Notes under the pieces: generated by a model
Seen by the model: only the letters and a program-made list of their open reading frames with translations
Database searches by the model: none
Told to the model about the DNA's origin: nothing
Translations under genes and position numbers: made by a program
Shown here: one piece after another, positions 1 to 7,781 of the stretch
How the letters are laid out: the number at the start of each line of letters is the position of its first letter
Position numbering within the stretch: position 1 is the stretch's first letter
Source of the DNA: Planctomycetaceae bacterium
GTDB taxonomy: Bacteria > Planctomycetota > Planctomycetia > Pirellulales > UBA1268
Assembly (NCBI GenBank): GCA_947453125.1
Contig: CANGGC010000057.1
Location: 1-8,857, forward strand
Direction: 5' to 3'
Length of the DNA: 8,857 nt

Positions 1-3000
1 AACGGAGGGGTCGAGGGGAAGATAGGCAGTGCGATCGTCGACCAGCCGCAGCCGCCCCGCGGCCCCACGACCCGTTTCCTTGATCGCCTTCATCCGCCGC
101 AGGTCGTGGTGGCGGATCACCACCATCCCCGCCTCGCGGCCGATCGAGTCGACTCCGGAGGCCTGGGCGGCCACGCGAAGCCTTGCCCGGGCCAGAAGCC
201 TTCCGACCGCATCGGGAGCGGGGCCGAAGCGGTCGGCCAGTTCCGCGGCCAGATCGTCGACATGGCTGTCGGTGGTCGCTCGGGAGAGGCGCCGATAGAT
301 GTCGATCTTGGCCCGCAGATCGGAGACGTACTCGCGGGGGAGGAAGGCGTCGCCGGGGAGATCGAGGGTGACTTGGGGGGGATCGGCGGAGGGGATCCGC
401 TTCATCCCGCGGACGGCTTGCTCGAGGAGGCGGCAGTAGAGCTCGTAGCCGACGGTGGCGATGTGGCCGCTCTGCTGGGTGCCGAGGAGGTTGCCGGCGC
501 CGCGGATCTCGAGATCGCGCATCGCCAGTGAGAATCCCGCCCCCATGCTCGAGAATTCCTGGATCGCGCGGAGACGGCGCGCGGCGGTGGGGGTGAGCCG
601 GGCCGACTCGTCCACGAGCATGTAGCAGTAGGCGCGGTGGTGGGAGCGGCCGACACGGCCGCGGAGTTGGTGGAGATCGGCCAGGCCGTAGTGATCGGCC
701 TCGTCGACGAAGATCGTGTTGGCGTTGGGGATGTCGAGCCCACTCTCGATGATCGTCGTCGCCAGGAGGATCTGCGTCCGCCCCTTGATGAAGTCGATCA
801 TCACGTCCTCGAGCTCGGTCTCCGAGAGCCGACCGTGGCCGATGCCAATGGAGGCGTTGGGGACGAGCTGCTGGATCCGGTGGGACACGAGGTGGATGTC
901 GTGGATCCGATTGTGGACGAAGAACACCTGGCCGCCGCGGGCCAGCTCGCGATCGATCGCATGGCGGATCATCGCTGGATCCCACCTCGACACGCGCGTC
1001 TCCACGGCCAGACGATTCGACGGCGGCGTCGCCAGGCTGGAGATGTCGCGGATCCCGAGCATCGACATGTGGAGCGTGCGCGGGATCGGCGTGGCGGTCA
1101 TCGTCAGCACGTCGATGCTCGCCCGCAGTGCCTTGAGCCGCTCCTTGACGTCGACGCCGAACCGCTGCTCCTCGTCGACGACCAGGAGACCGAGGTTGTG
1201 GAAGTGGATGTCGGATTGGGCGATCCGATGGGTGCCGATGACGACGTCGACGGTGCCCCGGGCGAGCCCCTCGAGCGTCTCCCGCTCCTCGGCCGGCGAA
1301 CAAAAACGCGACAGCGACCGGACGGTGAAGGGAAACTCGGAGAAGCGGGCAGCGAAGCTGCGCCGGTGTTGCTCGCAGAGGACGGTGGTGGGAACGAGGA
1401 CGGCCACCTGATGGCCCGCTTCGACCGCCTTGAATGCCGCCCGCATCGCCATCTCGGTCTTCCCGAAGCCGACGTCGCCGCACAGCAGCCGGTCCATCGG
1501 GCGGGCCCGTTCCATGTCGGCCCTGATCGCGTCGGCCGCCGTCCTCTGATCCGGGGTGGGATCGAACGGGAAGGCGTCTGCGAACTGCCGTTGCCAGGTG
1601 GTGTCGGGGGGGAAGGCGATGCCGGGGCGGCTCTCCCGCTTGGCTTGAAGCTCGATCATGTCGGCGGCCATGTCGGCGATCGCCTCACGGACCGCCTGCT
1701 TCTGCTTCTCCCACAGCTTGCCCCCGACCTTGGCGAGCTTCGGCGCGAGCTTGCCGCCGCCGACGTACTTCTGCACAAGCTCGATGGCGGAGGCGGGGAC
1801 GTAGATCCTCGTCGCCTCGGCGAACTCGAGGTCGAGGTATTCCTCCGTTCGCCCCTCCTTCTCGAGCAGCCGCAGGCCCTTGTAGCGACCGATGCCGTGG
1901 GCGAGATGGACGACGTAGTCCCCTTCGTGGAGATCGAGGAACGTGTCGATCGTCCGGGAGAGGCGTTGCCGCGGGGCCCGCGCCGTCACGTCTTCGCGGC
2001 GGAAGAGCTCGGCGCTCGAGACGAGGACGAGCTTCTCCGGCACGAGGCGGAAGCCGCCGGAGAGGTGGCCGCGGGCGAAGTGGAGGCGGCCGCTGCGGGC
2101 CGGCGCACTCGCGGCGAGGAGCTCGGAAAGCCGCGCCTCCTCCGCCTCCGACGGGCAGACGACCCACACCTCCTGATCGCGTCCCACAGTCTCCAGCTCG
2201 TCACGAACACGATCGAGCACGCCGGTAAACCGCTCGACGCTCTCCACCGAGAGATTCGCTGTCGCCTCGAGGCTCGACGGGGCGACCGCCGCGAGCGTCG
2301 CCGACGGGAAGCGATAGATCCGCCGGAAAACTTCCTCCGGCTCGGAGAGCCCGACGTCGGCACCGAGGCGCTCGAAGGTCCGCCGCGCTTCGTCGGCGAG
2401 TTCGCCGGGCTCCACCAGCGCCCACCACGATCCGGCCGGCACGATGTCGGCCAGTTGCGTCCGCCGCTCCGGGGCGGGGGCCGGAAGGGGCGACGTGCTC
2501 GCCTTCGCGCGGCCGCGCTTGCCGGTCGGCGCCAGAGGGGGCTCGGGGGCTTTCGGCCGGGGTGTGGCGGAGAGGGCGGTCACATCGATGGCGTCGAGGG
2601 TGGCCACGCTCCGTTGGGAGACGATGTCGAAGGTCCGCAGCGATTCGACCTCGTCGCCGTCGAGTTCGAGACGGACGGGACGATCCCAGTCGAGCGCGAA
2701 CAGATCGACGATCCCGCCGCGGCGGGCGAACGTCCCCGGGGCCTCGAGGGCGTCGACGGCCCGCCAGCCCCGGGAGCCGAGCCAATCGGCGAACTCCTGC
2801 GGATCGAGCTTCCCCCCCACCTCGAGCCGGCGGGTGCTGGCCTCGATCTCGCGCGGATCGGCGAGCGGAGGGAGAAGCGCCTGGATCGAGGTGACGACGA
2901 TCGCAGGGCGCTCGCCACCGGCCATCGTGAGCCGTTTGACGAGCAGGAGCCGGCCGGCGGTGGCGGGGTCTTCGGCGACGTCATCCTCCCCGACGGCGAA

Positions 3001-3312
3001 GCTCTCGAGCGCCGGCAGGTGGGCGACGGGGAGATCGGTGAACAGGGCGAGATCGTCGACGAACCGTTCGGCATCGATCGAATGCGGCAGGACGACGACA
3101 AGGATCCGCTCGTCGCCAAGCTCGCGGGCCAACGCCGCGGCCGCGAGCGCAGAACTCGAGCCCCAGGTTCCGCCGATCGTAGCGCCGTGTCCCTCTTCGA
3201 GACTGCTGACGACGTCGGCGAACCCGCTGTGCGAGCGCAGGAGTGCGGCCAGCCCTGCGAGCCGCGAAGACGACCCGGGATCGGGCGGCCGGGAAGAAGG
3301 GGACGGAGTCAC
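1..3312 (-). CDS. mfd: Transcription-repair coupling factor Mfd (C-terminus cut by window edge)
   Basis: Mfd is a cytoplasmic ATP-driven translocase that pushes stalled RNA polymerase off damaged DNA and recruits UvrA for nucleotide excision repair. The frame is open for 1104 codons. Residues about 20-350 are the UvrB-like module, with TFARRGGIVDLF at 194-205; its P-loop position (GGTWGSSSA, from 47) lacks the lysine, as expected for a non-ATPase module. The RNA polymerase-interaction domain is near 458-530 (HEGDYVVHLAHGIGRY ending at Tyr477). The RecG-like motor has Walker A GDVGFGKTE (Lys618), DEEQ box 713-716, TATPIPRTLH, and QLRGRVGR at 882-889. The C-terminal TRCF domain begins about 985 (DLPGDAFLPREY) and runs off the edge. 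E. coli Mfd is 1148 residues, so probably only a few tens are missing. GTG at 3312 is chosen because no other ATG/GTG start lies near the conserved N-terminus. No Shine-Dalgarno precedes it, but an extended -10 does. The gene diverges from pyrG. Function is very secure; the exact start is moderately secure. Confidence 0.96.
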   Translation of the reverse strand, partial: MTPSPSSRPPDPGSSSRLAGLAALLRSHSGFADVVSSLEEGHGATIGGTWGSSSALAAAALARELGDERILVVVLPHSIDAERFVDDLALFTDLPVAHLPALESFAVGEDDVAEDPATAGRLLLVKRLTMAGGERPAIVVTSIQALLPPLADPREIEASTRRLEVGGKLDPQEFADWLGSRGWRAVDALEAPGTFARRGGIVDLFALDWDRPVRLELDGDEVESLRTFDIVSQRSVATLDAIDVTALSATPRPKAPEPPLAPTGKRGRAKASTSPLPAPAPERRTQLADIVPAGSWWALVEPGELADEARRTFERLGADVGLSEPEEVFRRIYRFPSATLAAVAPSSLEATANLSVESVERFTGVLDRVRDELETVGRDQEVWVVCPSEAEEARLSELLAASAPARSGRLHFARGHLSGGFRLVPEKLVLVSSAELFRREDVTARAPRQRLSRTIDTFLDLHEGDYVVHLAHGIGRYKGLRLLEKEGRTEEYLDLEFAEATRIYVPASAIELVQKYVGGGKLAPKLAKVGGKLWEKQKQAVREAIADMAADMIELQAKRESRPGIAFPPDTTWQRQFADAFPFDPTPDQRTAADAIRADMERARPMDRLLCGDVGFGKTEMAMRAAFKAVEAGHQVAVLVPTTVLCEQHRRSFAARFSEFPFTVRSLSRFCSPAEERETLEGLARGTVDVVIGTHRIAQSDIHFHNLGLLVVDEEQRFGVDVKERLKALRASIDVLTMTATPIPRTLHMSMLGIRDISSLATPPSNRLAVETRVSRWDPAMIRHAIDRELARGGQVFFVHNRIHDIHLVSHRIQQLVPNASIGIGHGRLSETELEDVMIDFIKGRTQILLATTIIESGLDIPNANTIFVDEADHYGLADLHQLRGRVGRSHHRAYCYMLVDESARLTPTAARRLRAIQEFSSMGAGFSLAMRDLEIRGAGNLLGTQQSGHIATVGYELYCRLLEQAVRGMKRIPSADPPQVTLDLPGDAFLPREYVSDLRAKIDIYRRLSRATTDSHVDDLAAELADRFGPAPDAVGRLLARARLRVAAQASGVDSIGREAGMVVIRHHDLRRMKAIKETGRGAAGRLRLVDDRTAYLPLDPSV

Positions 3313-3318
3313 GCCGAA

Positions 3319-3327
3319 AGTGTAGCA
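3319..3327 (-). promoter_or_regulatory. Candidate extended -10 promoter element of mfd
   Basis: Read on the minus strand, TGCTACACT has the form of an extended -10 (TGn followed by TACACT). Only six bases (TTCGGC) separate it from the GTG start of mfd, so transcription would begin at or within a base or two of the start codon. No TTGACA-like -35 is seen 16-18 bases upstream, which is tolerable for an extended -10. No Shine-Dalgarno sequence fits before the GTG. This is inferred from motif and position only. Confidence 0.45.
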
Positions 3328-3430
3328 GGCCGCCGCCAGGGCCGGAGGCGTTGCACGCTCCCCCCGCAGCCGAGGGCGTTCCTTGACGCTGTCGCCGATG
3401 CGGTGGGCCGTGATTGGCGCCGTGCAGGGC

Positions 3431-3442
3431 GGTCGATTGACC
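3431..3442. repeat. Inverted repeat GGTC-GATT-GACC overlapping the pyrG -35
   Basis: Two 4-base arms flank a 4-base centre, and the right arm is the second half of the candidate -35 hexamer. A wider GGGCGG...CCGCCC pairing surrounds it. It could be a small operator or a chance palindrome in GC-rich DNA. Confidence 0.25.
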
Positions 3443-3465
3443 GTGCCGCCCGCCGCTGGTTCAAT
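3437..3465 (+). promoter_or_regulatory. Candidate pyrG operon promoter
   Basis: TTGACC (3437-3442) and TTCAAT (3460-3465) are separated by exactly 17 bases. They match the sigma-70 consensus at 4 of 6 positions or better in each hexamer. Transcription would start near 3472, leaving a leader of about 65 bases before the pyrG GTG. The -35 is overlapped by a short perfect inverted repeat. Support is by motif and spacing only. Confidence 0.45.
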
Positions 3466-3536
3466 CCGGTCGGCTGCCGGCGGAGGATCGCCGTTGCCGA
3501 TCGACTCACCGGGCGGAAGGGAAGGAGCTCGCAGGC

Positions 3537-5165
<1,629 letters not shown>

Positions 5166-5219
5166 GCGTCAGGTAGCCTTTCCCCGATTCTTGCCCGTTT
5201 CTTCCCCGAGGAGGTTCCG

Positions 5220-5555
5220 ATGTCCGGCGATGTACGGTCGTCCCACGAGGATGAAGAGGATCTGTCCGAAGGGCCGGGAGGCGCGCCGCCGGCGACGTTC
5301 GATTTTCTCGTCCACACCCTCTTCACCCAGGCGCTGATGGCCCTGGGGCGGATCCCGAATCCGATCACGAAGCAGTCGGTGACGAATCTTGCCACGGCCA
5401 AGCACTTCGTCGGCATGCTCGCGATGCTCGAGGAGAAGACGAAGGGAAACCTCGACCGGGACGACCGCCGGCTGCTCGACGAGGCCCAGCACCAGCTCCG
5501 CGTCCTCGTTCTCCAGGCGACCGGCTCCGATCCTGGCAAGGCGGGGCGGGCATGA
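5220..5555 (+). CDS. DUF1844 domain protein, 111 residues
   Basis: The function is unknown. Residues about 26-97 fit the DUF1844 family (PF08899): FDFLVHTLFTQALMALG, then IPNP, then NLATAKHFVGML, then the family signature LEEKTKGNL, then a final helix DEAQHQLRVLVLQ. It looks like a small all-helical protein with an acidic, disordered N-terminus (EDEEDLSEGPGG) and no signal peptide. The hydrophobic stretch at 27-43 is amphipathic in appearance rather than a clear membrane helix. ATG at 5220 has a textbook Shine-Dalgarno, GAGGAGG (5208-5214), five bases upstream. Its stop codon overlaps the ATG of the PmoA-like gene (ATGA), so the two are probably translationally coupled. The family assignment is from recalled motifs and is fairly sure; the role is open. 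Confidence 0.88.
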   Translation: MSGDVRSSHEDEEDLSEGPGGAPPATFDFLVHTLFTQALMALGRIPNPITKQSVTNLATAKHFVGMLAMLEEKTKGNLDRDDRRLLDEAQHQLRVLVLQATGSDPGKAGRA

Positions 5556-6562
5556 GCCTCCGCACCGCGGTCCTCGTCGCGTCGATCTTGTTCTCAACGC
5601 TCCAGCTCTCAATGCGGCTGGCGACGGCCGAGCCCGAGTTGGCGGCCAAGGTCGACCTCGGCCGGTACGACGACCGGGTGACGGTGACGATCGATGGCGC
5701 GGAGTTCACGAGTTACCGCTTCACCGGGCATGACAAGCCGATCCTCTATCCGCTCCGCGCCCCGGGGGGCGTCCCCCTGACGCGATCGTGGCCGATCGAG
5801 AAGGGGGTGGCGGGAGAGCCGGACGATCATCCCCACCACGAATCGCTCTGGTTCACGCATGGCAGCGTCAACGGCCATGACTTCTGGGCGCCGCGGGCCC
5901 ATGGCGCCGGCCCCGACGGGCCGATTGCGCATGTCGAGCATGTCTCGATTGACCGCTGCGAGAGCGGCGAGACGGGGATCCTCGTGACGACGAGCCGGTG
6001 GGTCGATCCCGACAGGAAGCCGGTGCTCACCGAGCATCGGACGATGGTCTTCTCCGCCGATGAGACCGCGCGGTCGATCGAGGTCACGCTCGCACTCGTC
6101 GCCGATGCCGGGCCGGTGACCTTTGGTGACACGAAGGAAGGGAGCTTCGCCCTCCGTGTCCGCCCGCAGCTCCAGCCGAAGGATTCCAACGGCTCGCAGG
6201 GCGCCAGCGGCAGGCTCGTCAATTCCGAGGGGCTCGTCGACGGCGCGGCGTGGGGGAAGCGGGCCCGGTGGGTCGACTACTCCGGCACCGTCGACGGCAA
6301 GGCCTATGGGATCGCGATGCTCGATCATCCCGCGAATCTCCGCCATCCGACCTGGTGGCATGCCCGTGAATACGGCCTCTCGGGGGCCAATCCGTTCGGG
6401 ATCCACGACTTCGCCGGCGAGCCGGAGGGAGCCGGCAACTACACAATTCCCGAGGGCGAAACGCTCGTCCTCCGCTACCTCGTCGTGTTCCACGCAGGGA
6501 ATGCCGAGGAGGCGGGAATCGACCGCCGCTGGAAGATCTGGACGGAGGAGAAGAGCCGATGA
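5552..6562 (+). CDS. Secreted PmoA-family (DUF6807) protein
   Basis: The 336-residue protein carries a signal peptide: hydrophobic 6-20 after an N-terminal Arg4, with a likely cleavage after Ala-Thr-Ala at 24-26. The mature part fits the family called 'methane oxygenase PmoA' (PF14100/DUF6807): HPHHESLWFTHGSVNGHDFW (93-112), GDTKEGSFALRVRP (192-205), HPTWWHAREYG (265-275) and ANPFG (279-283). The PmoA name is misleading: this is not the membrane subunit of particulate methane monooxygenase, and no such operon is here. Members are abundant in planctomycetes and often sit near sugar-related genes, so a carbohydrate-related extracytoplasmic role is plausible but unproven. The conserved histidines and tryptophans could line a binding or catalytic site. 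ATG at 5552 overlaps the DUF1844 stop by 4 bases, with only a weak GGCGGGG upstream, consistent with coupled translation. Its own stop overlaps the start of folD by 4 bases. Confidence 0.85.
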   Translation: MSLRTAVLVASILFSTLQLSMRLATAEPELAAKVDLGRYDDRVTVTIDGAEFTSYRFTGHDKPILYPLRAPGGVPLTRSWPIEKGVAGEPDDHPHHESLWFTHGSVNGHDFWAPRAHGAGPDGPIAHVEHVSIDRCESGETGILVTTSRWVDPDRKPVLTEHRTMVFSADETARSIEVTLALVADAGPVTFGDTKEGSFALRVRPQLQPKDSNGSQGASGRLVNSEGLVDGAAWGKRARWVDYSGTVDGKAYGIAMLDHPANLRHPTWWHAREYGLSGANPFGIHDFAGEPEGAGNYTIPEGETLVLRYLVVFHAGNAEEAGIDRRWKIWTEEKSR

Positions 6563-7461
6563 CAGCCAAGTTGCTTGACGGAAAGGCCCTCGCCGGGCGG
6601 ATCGAGGAATCGCTCCGCGAGGAAGTGGCGACGTTTTCGCGGATGGCGGGGCGCGTGCCGCGGCTGGTTGTGGTGCTCGTGGGGGAGATGGCGGCGAGCG
6701 CCTCCTATGTGAAGAGCAAGGCGAGCGCGGCGGCGCGGGTGGGGATCGAGGCCGACGTGGTGCGCGTGCCGGCGACGGCCGACACTGAGGCGCTCGTTGA
6801 GCTTGTCGGGGCCCTCGCTCGCGACGAGCAGGGGCCGGCCGACGGCATCCTCGTGCAACTGCCCCTGCCGGGGCATGTCGACACGCAGCGGGTCCTCGAT
6901 GCGGTGCCTGCCGACCGCGACGTCGACGGATTCCATCCCGAGAATGCCGGGCTCCTCTCGCAGGGGCGCCCCAGGTTCGTGCCCTGCACGGCAGCGGGCG
7001 TGCAGCGGATGCTCATCGACGCCGGTGTCGAGACGGCAGGTAAGCATGCCGTCATCATTGGCCGCAGCGACATTGTCGGCAAACCGCTGGCGCTCCTCCT
7101 CGCGTCGCGGGGCACTGGCGGCGATGCCACCGTGACGATTTGCCACAGCCGCTCGGAGAACCTCGCCGCGATCTGCCGGCAGGCCGACATCCTCGTCGCG
7201 GCTGTCGGGAAGCCGGGGCTCGTCACGGCCGACATGGTGAAGCCGGGGGCGGCCGTGATCGATGTCGGGATCAACCGGATCGCCGATGCTGCGGCGAAGG
7301 GGGGGAGCAAGCTGGTTGGGGATGTTGACTTCGCCCCGGTGGCCGAGGTGGCAGGGGCAGTCTCGCCGGTTCCTGGCGGCGTCGGGCCGCTGACGGTGGC
7401 GATGCTCCTGGCCAACACGCTGTTGGCGGCCGAACTCCGGATGGGGCAGGGATCGCGGTAA
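6559..7461 (+). CDS. folD: Bifunctional methylenetetrahydrofolate dehydrogenase/cyclohydrolase FolD
   Basis: FolD interconverts 5,10-methylene-, 5,10-methenyl- and 10-formyl-tetrahydrofolate with NADP, supplying one-carbon units for purine and formyl-methionine synthesis in the cytoplasm. The 300 residues are close to the usual 280-300. Catalytic residues are intact: Tyr50 and Lys54 in SYVKSK, Gln100 in LVQLPLPG, Asp123 in DVDGFHPEN. The NADP-binding motif GRSDIVGKP is at 168-176, followed by CHSRS (195-199), the DVGINR segment (235-240) and the C-terminal signature PVPGGVGPLT (270-279). One small departure is PCTAAG at 142-147, where PCTPxG is usual. ATG at 6559 overlaps the upstream stop (ATGA) and has GGAGGAG at 6544-6550, eight bases upstream. 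It is last gene of the pyrG run; a 6-bp hairpin lies 35 bases after its stop, without a T-tract. Confidence 0.97.
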   Translation: MTAKLLDGKALAGRIEESLREEVATFSRMAGRVPRLVVVLVGEMAASASYVKSKASAAARVGIEADVVRVPATADTEALVELVGALARDEQGPADGILVQLPLPGHVDTQRVLDAVPADRDVDGFHPENAGLLSQGRPRFVPCTAAGVQRMLIDAGVETAGKHAVIIGRSDIVGKPLALLLASRGTGGDATVTICHSRSENLAAICRQADILVAAVGKPGLVTADMVKPGAAVIDVGINRIADAAAKGGSKLVGDVDFAPVAEVAGAVSPVPGGVGPLTVAMLLANTLLAAELRMGQGSR

Positions 7462-7482
7462 AAATCCCCCGGTCAACCTCCC

Positions 7483-7511
7483 TTGAACCGACGGGCGGCG
7501 GGCACTACCTT
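7483..7511 (+). promoter_or_regulatory. Candidate promoter for the ABC exporter gene
   Basis: TTGAAC (7483-7488) and TACCTT (7506-7511) are separated by exactly 17 bases. The -35 begins TTGA as in the consensus, and the -10 keeps the conserved T1, A2 and T6. Transcription would start near 7518, giving a leader of about 264 bases if translation begins at 7782, or about 135 if it begins at 7653. The -10 sits in the loop of a GC hairpin (7497-7517). This rests on motif evidence only. Confidence 0.45.
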
Positions 7512-7517
7512 CCCGCC
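7497..7517 (+). other. 6-bp GC hairpin after folD
   Basis: GGCGGG (7497-7502) pairs with CCCGCC (7512-7517) around a 9-base loop. It could help end the folD transcript, but no run of T follows, so it is not a standard intrinsic terminator. It overlaps the candidate -10 of the next gene, so both roles cannot easily be optimal. Confidence 0.25.
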
Positions 7518-7642
7518 CCGCAGAGCGTCGCTCGATTCGCCGGCTTGCCTGGCTTGCCACGTTTCCGCCGCCTGCCCCGGAGGATCCCGCCGAATCGCGG
7601 TAACCCCTCCACCCCGTTTCTTCCGATCCACAAGAGGCCGCT

Positions 7643-7655
7643 GGAGGACGTCGTG
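7643..7655 (+). promoter_or_regulatory. Shine-Dalgarno plus GTG: alternative start of the ABC gene or a leader start
   Basis: GGAGG (7643-7647) sits five bases before GTG (7653-7655). The GTG is in frame with the ATG at 7782 with no stop between them. Used as the start, it would add a 43-residue, Pro/Gly/Ser-rich, charged tail before the exporter. Codon-position statistics argue against the stretch being coding, so this is listed as the alternative. Confidence 0.35.
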
Positions 7656-7718
7656 TCCAACCCAGGCAATGAAACCGACGCCCCCAGGGGTCGTCGGCAT
7701 GACGGTGATTCAGTGGTA

Positions 7719-7740
7719 GCGCCGGGCCAACTCCCGGCGC
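7719..7740 (+). other. Perfect 8-bp GC hairpin in the ABC gene leader
   Basis: GCGCCGGG (7719-7726) and CCCGGCGC (7733-7740) pair perfectly around a 6-base loop (CCAACT). The right arm ends 41 bases before the ATG at 7782, and no T-run follows. It would be a stable RNA structure in a leader and could influence transcript elongation, stability or start choice. Confidence 0.4.
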
Positions 7741-7781
7741 CCCCAGGGCCATCGTCGCGGGGATCAGGAAGCAAACCGTCC

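Larger units (their letters stand above)
3313..3536. other. Divergent mfd-pyrG intergenic region
   Basis: This 224-base spacer lies between two outward-facing genes and should carry promoters for both. On the mfd side there is an extended -10 next to the GTG start. On the pyrG side there is a -35/-10 pair with an inverted repeat on the -35, then a Shine-Dalgarno. Nothing resembling a gene, tRNA, riboswitch or insertion element is visible in the stretch 3330-3430. Confidence 0.7.
7462..7781. other. Non-coding region between folD and the ABC exporter gene
   Basis: This 320-base stretch holds a candidate promoter, two hairpins, a 9-base tandem near-repeat (GGCTTGCCT/GGCTTGCCA, 7542-7559) and an 11-base direct repeat CGCCCCCAGGG (7679-7689 and 7738-7748). 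The frame of the ABC gene stays open back through a GTG at 7653 that has a good Shine-Dalgarno. However, the 43 codons from there to 7782 show no coding periodicity: by hand count, G+C at positions 1/2/3 is about 72/70/60 percent. The next 43 codons of the ABC gene have about 91 percent G+C at position 3. I therefore treat this stretch as leader. No tRNA or known riboswitch is recognised. Confidence 0.6.

Noticed and set aside
1165..1176. DEEQ instead of the E. coli DEEH in helicase motif II of Mfd
   Set aside because: DEEQ is, as I recall, a normal variant in Mfd, for example in Bacillus, so it is not unusual.
5166..5219. Possible internal promoter between pyrG and the DUF1844 gene
   Set aside because: A TAGCCT could pass as a weak -10, but no -35 lies 17 bases upstream, and 54 bases fits ordinary operon spacing.
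5609..6493. A 294-residue open frame antisense to the PmoA-like gene
   Set aside because: The sense frame carries a signal peptide and conserved family motifs; the antisense translation is compositionally biased and unrecognised.
7542..7559. Tandem 9-base near-repeat GGCTTGCCT/GGCTTGCCA
   Set aside because: Only two copies, short, and in a pyrimidine-rich untranslated stretch; no sign of a CRISPR, iteron or binding-site array.
7483..7719. A 78-residue open frame in the folD-ABC gap (also a 92-residue minus-strand frame over the same region)
   Set aside because: No Shine-Dalgarno at the start, no coding periodicity apparent, and an Arg/Pro-rich product without a domain. The ATG-like start overlaps the candidate -35.
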